Shown: in pieces, positions 1 through 4,844 of the stretch
Position numbering within the stretch: position 1 is the first letter of the stretch
Layout: every line of letters begins with the position of its first letter
Source: Spirochaetia bacterium
GTDB taxonomy: Bacteria > Spirochaetota > Spirochaetia > PWKH01
Assembly (NCBI GenBank): GCA_007128345.1
Contig: SKXS01000218.1
Coordinates: forward strand, 1 to 5,255
Length of the DNA stretch: 5,255 bases
Direction: 5' to 3'
The notes under the pieces: model-generated
Database searches by the model: none
What the model was told of the DNA's origin: nothing
The model's input: only the letters and a program-made list of their open reading frames with translations
Position numbers and translations under genes: made by a program

Positions 1-162
1 GCACTGCTGGTAGGGGGTGACCAGGTCCAGATGATGATGAGACTTCCCTCCGCAGTCGGCCTTGTCATGCAGGGAATGATCCTGTTCCCCTTACTTGCCG
101 GCTCCCTGTTCTCTGAGTACCGCCTGAGAATATCCAGAACCCGCAAGGAGAAGACACTATGA
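1..162 (+). CDS. ABC transporter permease, CUT2/BMP type (C-terminal end only)
   Basis: Frame 1 is open from the window edge to TGA at 160-162, giving the last 53 residues of a protein that begins outside the window. It starts with a glycine-rich stretch (ALLVGGDQVQ), followed by RLPSAVGLVMQGMILFPLLAG, a hydrophobic helix, and a basic tail (RISRTRKEK). This ending is typical of the first of the two permeases in nucleoside/simple-sugar importers such as Bacillus NupP (YufP) and the spirochaete RfuC. The role is inferred: one half of a heterodimeric inner-membrane channel whose other half is the next gene. The two genes share the ATGA junction at 159-162, which implies translational coupling. 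The family call is supported mainly by the neighbour and the tail pattern. Substrate could be nucleosides, purines or riboflavin. Confidence 0.8.
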   Translation, partial: ALLVGGDQVQMMMRLPSAVGLVMQGMILFPLLAGSLFSEYRLRISRTRKEKTL

Positions 163-1115
163 TACTGCTGGTACAGTCAATCATCGCTATCACCATTAGG
201 GCAGGAACATCCCTGGTATATGCAACAATAGGAGAAATATATACCGAACGGTCAGGCATCCTGAATCTTGGACTTGAAGGCATGATGCTCATGGGGGCTG
301 TTACCGCTTTTGCTGTAGCCTTCCACACCGGTTCACTGATACTAAGCCTTCTGGTTGCCATGTCGATGGGCTTGATTCTTTCGGCTGTCCACGCATTTCT
401 ATGCATAACCATGAGGGCGAACCAGGTCGTAAGCGGCCTCAGCATAACCCTGTTCGGGACGGGTATGGCGAGTTTCCTGGGACAGCGTCTCGGTCCTGTG
501 GAGAATAATTATTACCTCGTGGGTCTTACTGCCGCACGATTTGACCGTATCGCTGTTCCGTTCCTATCTGATATCCCAGTCCTTGGGGCACTGTTCAATC
601 AGGATATCCTAACCTACGGTATGTACGTGATAATTCCCCTTGCCTGGTTTTATATGTTCAAGACCAAGTACGGTCTGAACCTTCGCTCAGTTGGGGAAAG
701 CCCCCAGACTGCTGATGCCATGGGTATAAGCGTCACAAAGATTCGCTATCTCTATACAATTATCGGAGGAATGTTGGTATCCTTGGGAGGAGCTCACCTT
801 TCCCTCTCCTACACTCCTGGATGGACAGAGAACATCACGGGAGGCAGAGGTTGGATCGTCATTGCACTGGTAATTTTTTCTATGTGGAATCCTGCCCGGG
901 CAATTTACGGAGCCCTGCTGTTTGGAGGAATCAACGCGATCCAGTTCCGCCTTCAGATAGCAGGTGCAGCAATTCCCGCACCGGTACTGAACATGTTTCC
1001 CTACCTTGCAACAATTGCAGTGCTGGTGCTGGTTACTTGGCTGGAATCCAAGGGAAAGAAACGTCTCGGTGCTCCTGCATCCCTTGCGGTATCCTATATG
1101 AGGGAAGACAAGTAG
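159..1115 (+). CDS. ABC transporter permease, CUT2/BMP type (nucleoside/riboflavin-like importer)
   Basis: This 318-residue integral-membrane protein has the length and motifs of the second permease of NupQ (YufQ)/RfuD-type importers (BPD_transp_2 family). Visible landmarks are GEIYTERSGILNLGLEG (residues 25-41), RANQVVSGLSI (86-96), the cytoplasmic loop KTKYGLNLRSVGE (168-180) followed by ADAMGISVTKIRYL, which contacts the ATPase in this family, and GGRGWIVIALVIF (228-240) followed by WNP. Hydrophobic helices fill most of the rest, and the tail is charged. The start is supported by AAGGAG at 145-150, eight bases before ATG, and by the 4-base ATGA overlap with the preceding permease gene. The pair should form a heterodimer with an RbsA-like double ATPase and a BMP-family binding lipoprotein, both expected upstream of the window. 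Characterised relatives carry purine nucleosides or, in Treponema, riboflavin, and sequence alone does not decide between them. Confidence 0.93.
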   Translation: MILLVQSIIAITIRAGTSLVYATIGEIYTERSGILNLGLEGMMLMGAVTAFAVAFHTGSLILSLLVAMSMGLILSAVHAFLCITMRANQVVSGLSITLFGTGMASFLGQRLGPVENNYYLVGLTAARFDRIAVPFLSDIPVLGALFNQDILTYGMYVIIPLAWFYMFKTKYGLNLRSVGESPQTADAMGISVTKIRYLYTIIGGMLVSLGGAHLSLSYTPGWTENITGGRGWIVIALVIFSMWNPARAIYGALLFGGINAIQFRLQIAGAAIPAPVLNMFPYLATIAVLVLVTWLESKGKKRLGAPASLAVSYMREDK

Positions 1116-1117
1116 TC

Positions 1118-1201
1118 TATTGACGTATCTTCAATACAGATATGCCTATGGAACCAATATGACAGAGGCATGTTGATGTCTGCGTCCTTGATTATTGACG
1201 T
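1118..1201 (+). repeat. Pair of 9-base direct repeats (TATTGACGT)
   Basis: TATTGACGT occurs at 1118-1126, immediately after the permease stop, and again at 1193-1201, exactly 75 bases later. Each contains a TTGACG that resembles a -35 box, but neither has a credible -10 at 16-18 bases. A 9-base match at this distance could be chance, so no function is assigned. Confidence 0.3.
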
Positions 1202-1338
1202 GATGAACCAAAGGGCTGCCGACGTTCAACGGCACAAGGCGCGTGACTGAGTTTCAATTGATGACTCCCGGTCGATTTCGATATACTAAAACCGTTATAT
1301 CATCACTCCTATAGGCCAGAATGAAGATCTACTTTTCA

Positions 1339-1372
1339 CCCGGCGGTAATAGTGCAATACTTTTCCGCCAGG
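1339..1372. other. Imperfect hairpin with GGCGG/CCGCC stem
   Basis: GGCGG at 1342-1346 pairs with CCGCC at 1365-1369. The pairing extends outward past one C-A mismatch through two more C-G pairs (1339-1340 with 1371-1372). Inside, AA/TT and AGT/ACT can add further pairs around a GCAAT loop. Neither strand has a T-run after the stem, so it is not a standard intrinsic terminator. It is the most stable-looking structure in the central gap and could belong to a decayed gene or act as a weak transcript end. Its function is unknown. Confidence 0.4.
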
Positions 1373-1399
1373 AGGGTATCATTGAACGTAAAATAAAAA

Positions 1400-1570
1400 C
1401 TATCTTCTCCTCAAGTTGCTACTCCAAACTATACCTAGTCTTCTCATCCTGCTCTTGCAATCTTCATAATCTATCTCATCAATACAGTCCCGGTTGCAGA
1501 TAAGTTCCACCACCCGATGCGGTGTCATAGCAGAGAATCCAAGGCAGCAGAATAATTCGTACTCGTTCAT
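1400..1570 (-). pseudogene. Short unrecognised reading frame, possible N-terminal remnant
   Basis: An ATG at 1570 opens 56 codons to TAG at 1402-1400. It directly abuts the stop of the preceding minus-strand frame (TAG then ATG at 1573-1568), a spacing seen in real operons. The product begins MNEYELFCCLGFSAMTPHR and continues with an acidic and then basic stretch ending in RMRRLGIVWSS. It looks helical and protein-like rather than random. The style vaguely recalls the N-terminal helical region of DprA-like proteins, which are far longer, but I could not match a specific motif. No strong ribosome-binding site precedes it. It could be the truncated start of a lost gene, a genuine small protein, or chance. 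No function is claimed. Confidence 0.25.
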
Positions 1571-1651
1571 CTACTCACGCTGGTATGCGACATTGCGATA
1601 GACTGCCATAATTCTGCCCCGGCCGTCACGATCCACATCATAGAAGCGTGT
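1571..1651 (-). pseudogene. Unrecognised open fragment, possible C-terminal remnant
   Basis: This 26-codon stretch on the minus strand follows an in-frame TAA (1654-1652) and ends at TAG (1573-1571). It encodes RFYDVDRDGRGRIMAVYRN followed by a few polar residues. It lies in a different frame from the 1790-1638 frame, whose end it overlaps by 14 bases, so one frameshift near 1640-1651 would join the two into a single protein of roughly 70 residues. The charged, aspartate- and arginine-rich composition looks coding-like. No family is recognised, and the call as a remnant is inference from frame layout only. Confidence 0.22.
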
Positions 1652-1790
1652 TTAGGGTATTGAGAAACAGAAACACCCGACGGATGTTTGGTCCGCGGCC
1701 CTTCCTGGGTGCTTCGAAACAAATCTCCTTAGCCCAGGCACGCATGTCTAGGCTCGTAAAAGATTTCTGTAAAATCTCAAAAACCTGCAT
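1638..1790 (-). pseudogene. Short unrecognised reading frame, possible gene remnant
   Basis: From ATG at 1790 this frame runs 50 codons to TGA at 1640-1638. The same frame can be opened further upstream from a TTG at 1832, but neither start has a good ribosome-binding site. The product begins MQVFEILQKSFTSLDMRAW and continues with a basic segment (PRKGRGPNIRR) and a leucine/phenylalanine-rich end. The mix of tryptophan, acidic and basic residues looks more protein-like than the frames opposite it. It resembles the broken start of a DNA-binding or transposase-like protein only in general character, and no diagnostic motif is present. The opposite strand also has a frame here (1648-1902), so the coding status is uncertain. 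Confidence 0.25.
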
Positions 1791-1998
1791 GGACTGCTTC
1801 GGATTTACTGAATATCTGCATATGCATCTCAATAATTACAACAATATGAAGTTCATTCCATTTTATTTTCAGAAAAAATTCGGATATAACGGCCATTGCT
1901 AACAGAAAGCGCGTGTCCTACCGGGAGAGATGGCTTGCACATCGCAAAATATGAATATTACGACATTTTCAGGTTTTTCTTTTTTCATCCCATTATGT

Positions 1999-2736
1999 TT
2001 ACTTCGTATACTTCAGAACTTTATCAAGGAATCTGCTGACCCGGTGGTTTTCACTTTGCTCGAAAATTTCTGCAGGGCTGCCTTGGGCGGAGATTCCCCC
2101 ATCTGAAATAAACAGCACGTAATCGGCGGCACTATGGGCGAAGCCCATTTCATGGGTCACTAATATGAGATCCATTCCCTCCTCATGGAGCTCTCTGATG
2201 AGATCGAGCACTTCCGAAGTATATTCAGGATCAAGGGCTGAAGTTGGTTCATCAAGGAGCAGAAATTCCGGTTTGATGGCAACCGCCCGGCAGATGGCAA
2301 TTCTCTGCTGCTGTCCGCCAGATAGGGCCACAGGACGCTTTGCAGCATGCTCCTCAAGATGGAACCGCTTCAGCAGCGAACGAGCATGATCCTCCGCGTC
2401 CCGTTTCGTCATGCCATGGACGCGAGTAAGAGGAAGGATAATATTCTCGAGAGCTGAAAGATGAGGAAAAAGATTGTATGCCTGATATACCATACCGATA
2501 TGCTTCCGGTACTCCAGCAGTTTCTCCTCCGAACAGCTCAACCGGTGATCATTGACCATTATCTCGCCACTGGTTATGGGTTCCAGTCCAGCTAAAATCC
2601 TTAAGAAAGTAGTTTTTCCTCCCCCGGAGGGACCGATCAGTACCAATGACCGCACATCCTCAAGATAGAGACTTACTGAATCAAGCACTCTATGATTCCC
2701 GAACTCCTTGGTCATGTCCAGAATATTAAGTCTCAT
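1999..2736 (-). CDS. Polar amino-acid ABC transporter, ATP-binding subunit (GlnQ/HisP type)
   Basis: This 245-residue protein is full length for the GlnQ/HisP class and carries every ATPase motif: Walker A GPSGGGKT (35-42), Q-loop glutamine 85 in VYQAYNLFPH, signature LSGGQQQR (138-145), Walker B LLLDEP (159-164), D-loop SALD (166-169) and switch histidine 195 in VTHEMGFA. A homodimer of it should sit on the cytoplasmic face of the membrane and power uptake of an amino acid through the permease encoded just upstream. The start at ATG 2736 has GGAGG at 2748-2744, seven bases away, and the first 11 bases overlap the permease gene, so the two are probably translationally coupled. The Walker A has glycine where serine is more usual (GPSGSGKS), a tolerated variation. 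It is the last gene of the operon, and no clear terminator follows. The substrate is not determined. Confidence 0.96.
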   Translation of the reverse strand: MRLNILDMTKEFGNHRVLDSVSLYLEDVRSLVLIGPSGGGKTTFLRILAGLEPITSGEIMVNDHRLSCSEEKLLEYRKHIGMVYQAYNLFPHLSALENIILPLTRVHGMTKRDAEDHARSLLKRFHLEEHAAKRPVALSGGQQQRIAICRAVAIKPEFLLLDEPTSALDPEYTSEVLDLIRELHEEGMDLILVTHEMGFAHSAADYVLFISDGGISAQGSPAEIFEQSENHRVSRFLDKVLKYTK

Positions 2737-3541
2737 AGCGGTACCTCCGCTCCAGCCTTCCGGTAAGGTAGGATATGGGAAGTGTGAGCAGCAGATATCC
2801 TATAGCTAGAGGTATGTAGCTTTCCAAAGTAGAAAAGGTATTTGCGTTGACTTCCCGTGCTGCCAAGGTAAATTCCTTGATGGCAATGATGGAAAGCAGA
2901 GAGGAGTCCTTGATCAGTGAGGCGAACTGGCCGGCCAGAGGAGGCAGCACCCGTGTGATAACCTGGGGGAATACGACAAACCGATAGGTCTGCCGCTTGG
3001 TGAGTCCGATTGCGCGTGCAGTTTCTATCTGGGTTGACCCGATGCTCTCAACCCCCGCCCGGATAATTTCTGCAAGGTAGGCTCCTGAGAAGATTGACAT
3101 TATCAGGATTCCTGCAACGTAACGGTTGTTGAGCCCCAGTGCATTAGCAATGACATAGAAAAAAATGAGTATCTGCACCAGCAGCGGGGTTCCCCGTATA
3201 GCCTCTATGTAGATACGGGAGAAAATCCGAAGCATATGAATGCGGCTTCTCTGGGCAAGACCGAAGAATATTCCCAGAAGTACGCTGAGCCCAAGGCTGG
3301 AGATCGATATGACAATGGTCATTAAAAATCCATTGATCATATTGATCCGGTAATACCATACATGTTCCCACATAAATACGTACTGCAGTCGGCTAAATCC
3401 GAACCACATCAAAGCACTCAGCAGTATTCCCACCAGTAATACGTTAACCGACAGAATCCATACGTTTTCTTTCTTGACAGAATCCATCTGCCAGTTCTTC
3501 GGCCGCAAGAAGAGGGCTTGCAGAGAATTTTTTTCAGACAT
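2726..3541 (-). CDS. Polar amino-acid ABC transporter, permease subunit (HisM/GlnP family)
   Basis: This 271-residue inner-membrane protein forms the channel of the importer. Hydrophobic segments lie near residues 28-48, 70-95, 117-135, 141-160 and 240-262. The family hallmark EAIRGTPLLVQ is at 113-123. The cytoplasmic EAA-type loop (EIIRAGVESIG, then ETARAIGLTKRQ, about 158-184) docks the ATPase. Just after it come FPQVITRVLPPL and KDSSLLSIIA, also typical of the family. Only one permease gene is present, so a homodimer is likely. Start choice: ATG 3541 has AGGAGA at 3554-3549 with seven-base spacing. An upstream in-frame ATG at 3562 would place that site inside the coding region and is less likely. 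About 60 residues precede the usual family start, including one extra hydrophobic segment. Classic HisM/GlnP proteins are about 215-240 residues. It overlaps the ATPase gene by 11 bases. Confidence 0.95.
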   Translation of the reverse strand: MSEKNSLQALFLRPKNWQMDSVKKENVWILSVNVLLVGILLSALMWFGFSRLQYVFMWEHVWYYRINMINGFLMTIVISISSLGLSVLLGIFFGLAQRSRIHMLRIFSRIYIEAIRGTPLLVQILIFFYVIANALGLNNRYVAGILIMSIFSGAYLAEIIRAGVESIGSTQIETARAIGLTKRQTYRFVVFPQVITRVLPPLAGQFASLIKDSSLLSIIAIKEFTLAAREVNANTFSTLESYIPLAIGYLLLTLPISYLTGRLERRYRYET

Positions 3542-3548
3542 GATACGT

Positions 3549-3554
3549 TCTCCT
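3549..3554 (-). promoter_or_regulatory. Ribosome-binding site fixing the permease start
   Basis: AGGAGA on the minus strand lies seven bases before ATG 3541. It selects that start over the in-frame ATG at 3562, which has no comparable site. Confidence 0.7.
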
Positions 3555-3632
3555 AAACACAATCAGAACTATGCAGGAAGAGAGTTGTCTAACGTGAAAT
3601 AACCTAGGAATGCCATCGCGTATCAGACAGCT

Positions 3633-3651
3633 TGAGCACGTGCGATGCTCA
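3633..3651 (-). other. Intercistronic hairpin after the binding-protein stop
   Basis: TGAGCA at 3633-3638 and TGCTCA at 3646-3651 form a perfect 6-base inverted repeat with a 7-base loop. It begins at the base immediately after the TGA stop of the binding-protein gene (3654-3652). No T-run follows in the direction of transcription, so full termination is unlikely. In many importer operons a hairpin at this position stabilises or partly ends the upstream transcript, so that binding protein is made in excess over membrane components. The 110-base gap here, against overlapping genes downstream, fits that role, which is inferred. Confidence 0.4.
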
Positions 3652-4458
3652 TCAGAGATCAAAGAAGAAAGAGACTCCATACTCGTCAAATATTGCCTTC
3701 TGTTCTCCAAGATATCTGTCTGCAAGGGCATTAAACCCTCCGGAAGCCCGGAACTCCCTGATAAAAGCATTCACTTCAGCTAGGAACTCCTCTTGGTCCT
3801 TCCGCACCGCCATACCCCAGTAGCTGTCGGTTCCCTGTATGGACTGAATGTTGATCCTAGTAGTATTCGGGTGCTTCTTGTGGTTCTCGTAGACCGTGAG
3901 GGCATCATAGATGAAGGCATCTGCCTTTCCTTGTGATACTTCAAGCACGCATGCAGAAACTTCATCAAACAGCCGAACTTCCGCATTAGTCAGGCGCTCT
4001 CTGGCAATATGCGCTCCAGTAGTACCTGATTTCACCGCCACAATCCTTCCCGGCTGATTCAGGTCATTAAAGTTTTCTACCGGAGAATCTGCAGCAATAA
4101 GCAGCGTCAGCCCTGACTGCACGTAGGGATCAGAAAAATCAACAACCCTGGAACGTTCTTCCGTTATTGTCATGGAGGATATGATGATATCAGCCTTGCC
4201 GGTTTGCAGGGATGGGATCAGTCCTGTCCACGCAGTATTCTCGATAACTACCGGCCGGCCGAGGAACTCACCAAGTGCTTCAGCTATCCCGACGCTTATC
4301 CCTATGGGATTACCGGCAGCGTCGCTCATCTCAAATGGCGGATACTGCAGTTCCATTGCCACCACCAGAGGTTTCGGCCCTTCAGTTTCAGCCCTGCCTC
4401 CGGCAGCTAGCATCCCGGCGGCACACAGCGCAATGAGAATCAAAGCTGCTTTTTTCAT
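3652..4458 (-). CDS. Polar amino-acid ABC transporter, substrate-binding protein (HisJ/GlnH family)
   Basis: This 268-residue exported protein (SBP_bac_3 family) captures an amino acid for the permease and ATPase encoded downstream. It has a lysine-started hydrophobic leader (residues 1-20) ending LAAGGRA, with likely cleavage near residue 23. Family motifs are YPPFE (39-43), WTGLIPSLQTGKADI (77-91), SSMTITEERSRVVDFSDPY (94-112), where arginine 102 matches the HisJ arginine that grips the substrate carboxylate, KSGTTGAH (143-150), and aspartate 185 at the place of the amino-group ligand. The usual GFDVDL segment reads GISVGI here (53-58), losing both aspartates. The leader has glycine where a lipoprotein would have cysteine. 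Start choice: ATG 4458 follows a G-run at 4469-4463 and gives a clean MKK leader. ATG 4494 would add 12 residues including Trp and Cys and has a weaker site. A candidate promoter lies about 80-110 bases upstream. The substrate is unknown. Confidence 0.94.
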   Translation of the reverse strand: MKKAALILIALCAAGMLAAGGRAETEGPKPLVVAMELQYPPFEMSDAAGNPIGISVGIAEALGEFLGRPVVIENTAWTGLIPSLQTGKADIIISSMTITEERSRVVDFSDPYVQSGLTLLIAADSPVENFNDLNQPGRIVAVKSGTTGAHIARERLTNAEVRLFDEVSACVLEVSQGKADAFIYDALTVYENHKKHPNTTRINIQSIQGTDSYWGMAVRKDQEEFLAEVNAFIREFRASGGFNALADRYLGEQKAIFDEYGVSFFFDL

Positions 4459-4462
4459 ACAT

Positions 4463-4469
4463 CCCCCCC
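4463..4469 (-). promoter_or_regulatory. Unusual all-G ribosome-binding site of the binding-protein gene
   Basis: Seven consecutive G on the minus strand stand four bases before ATG 4458. This is G-rich like a Shine-Dalgarno sequence but lacks the usual internal A. It supports the MKK start over the upstream ATG at 4494. A homopolymer of this length is also a possible slippage site. Confidence 0.5.
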
Positions 4470-4533
4470 AACATATTACATATGCACACAGCATCGTTCT
4501 TCAGCTTAAAAGTTTCAACGAAAATGAAATCAC

Positions 4534-4565
4534 TCTATACTGAATTATTGACCTGCAGCTGTCAA
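4534..4565 (-). promoter_or_regulatory. Candidate sigma-70 promoter of the amino-acid importer operon
   Basis: A perfect TTGACA -35 box reads on the minus strand at 4565-4560. Downstream is CAGTATAGA (4542-4534), which offers either CAGTAT at 17-base spacing or TATAGA at 20-base spacing as a -10 box. Neither is ideal, but the strong -35 and the position upstream of the binding-protein start support a housekeeping-type promoter with a leader of roughly 70 bases. Confidence 0.45.
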
Positions 4566-4576
4566 GGGTTGTGCAG

Positions 4577-4609
4577 GAATTCAATAGCCTCACATGATCC
4601 CCTGAATTC
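4577..4609. repeat. Interrupted inverted repeat, possible operator
   Basis: GAATTCA (4577-4583) and TGAATTC (4603-4609) form a 7-base inverted repeat with a 19-base spacer, just upstream of the candidate minus-strand -35 box. The two-turn-like spacing and the position would suit an activator or repressor site. However, TGAATT also occurs at 4541-4546 in this AT-rich stretch, so chance is possible. No regulator gene is in the window. Confidence 0.25.
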
Positions 4610-4779
4610 TTACCTTATAATACATTGCTGAAAGAGATATTTAAAAGCATAAATAATGATTCTGTATTGAATTGTATCTATTTCCATCTTTTATTTCATA
4701 TACGCTATGAAGTTTAGCATGCTTAGAAATGTCTACAATTTCATACTACAAGCGAACTATTCAAAATGAAACATTTTAC

Positions 4780-4808
4780 TTGTAAATACAAAGATTTAGA
4801 TTTACACT
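4780..4808 (+). promoter_or_regulatory. Candidate promoter of the lipoprotein gene
   Basis: TTGTAA (4780-4785) and TACACT (4803-4808) are separated by exactly 17 bases, and each matches four of six consensus positions. Transcription would begin near 4815, giving a leader of about 30 bases that contains the GGAGG site at 4834-4838. The matches are moderate and the region is AT-rich. Confidence 0.35.
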
Positions 4809-4844
4809 GTTCAAATATTTGATGATCAGTAATGGAGGTATGAT

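Larger units (their letters stand above)
1116..1998. other. Convergent intergenic region without a convincing intact gene
   Basis: About 880 bases separate the stop of the + strand permease from the stop of the - strand ATPase. Frames on both strands are short and lack good ribosome-binding sites and recognisable motifs. What can be seen is a 9-base direct repeat (1118-1126 and 1193-1201), a GGCGG/CCGCC hairpin at 1342-1369, and a run of three short minus-strand frames between 1400 and 1790 that may be gene remnants. I saw no tRNA, no T-rich intrinsic terminator at either operon end, and no terminal inverted repeats bounding an insertion sequence. Its length and patchy coding look suggest degraded genes rather than a regulatory spacer. 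That is inference. Confidence 0.6.
4459..4844. other. AT-rich divergent intergenic region
   Basis: These 386 bases separate the divergently transcribed amino-acid importer operon and lipoprotein gene. The part from about 4610 to 4830 is strikingly AT-rich, and no plausible coding frame was seen on either strand. It holds a minus-strand candidate promoter, an interrupted GAATTCA/TGAATTC inverted repeat, and a plus-strand candidate promoter close to the lipoprotein gene. A perfect TATAAT also occurs on the plus strand at 4616-4621, but without a good -35 box. No recognisable riboswitch or attenuator was found. Confidence 0.6.

Noticed and set aside
65..445. Minus-strand open frame of 126 codons
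   Set aside because: It lies antisense to the two well-supported permease genes, has no family motif and no good ribosome-binding site.
821..1123. Plus-strand open frame of 100 codons
   Set aside because: It overlaps the permease in another frame, and its composition is that of a shadow frame (many Arg, Ser, Cys and Pro with no domain pattern).
1142..1171. ATGCCT/AGGCAT inverted repeat as terminator of the permease operon
   Set aside because: The 6-base stem has an 18-base loop and no T-run, so it does not fit an intrinsic terminator.
1217..1234. TGCCG/CGGCA small hairpin
   Set aside because: It has a five-base stem with an eight-base loop and no T-run, and is within chance expectation.
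1321..1503. Plus-strand open frame of 60 codons in the central gap
   Set aside because: It is rich in Ser and Cys, has no ribosome-binding site, and lies opposite the more protein-like frame at 1570-1400.
1648..1902. Plus-strand open frame of 84 codons
   Set aside because: It starts at GTG without a ribosome-binding site and shows no motif. It overlaps the minus-strand candidate remnant, and coding is unconvincing on both strands.
3534..3770. Minus-strand open frame across the gap between binding protein and permease
   Set aside because: It overlaps both real genes in another frame, has no motif, and the gap itself is too short to hold a separate gene.
4172..4543. Plus-strand open frame of 123 codons
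   Set aside because: It is antisense to the binding-protein gene and its leader, and its proline- and serine-rich sequence is typical of a shadow frame.
4616..4621. Perfect TATAAT as a plus-strand promoter
   Set aside because: No -35-like sequence lies 16-18 bases upstream, and the box is over 200 bases from the lipoprotein start in AT-rich DNA, so chance is likely.
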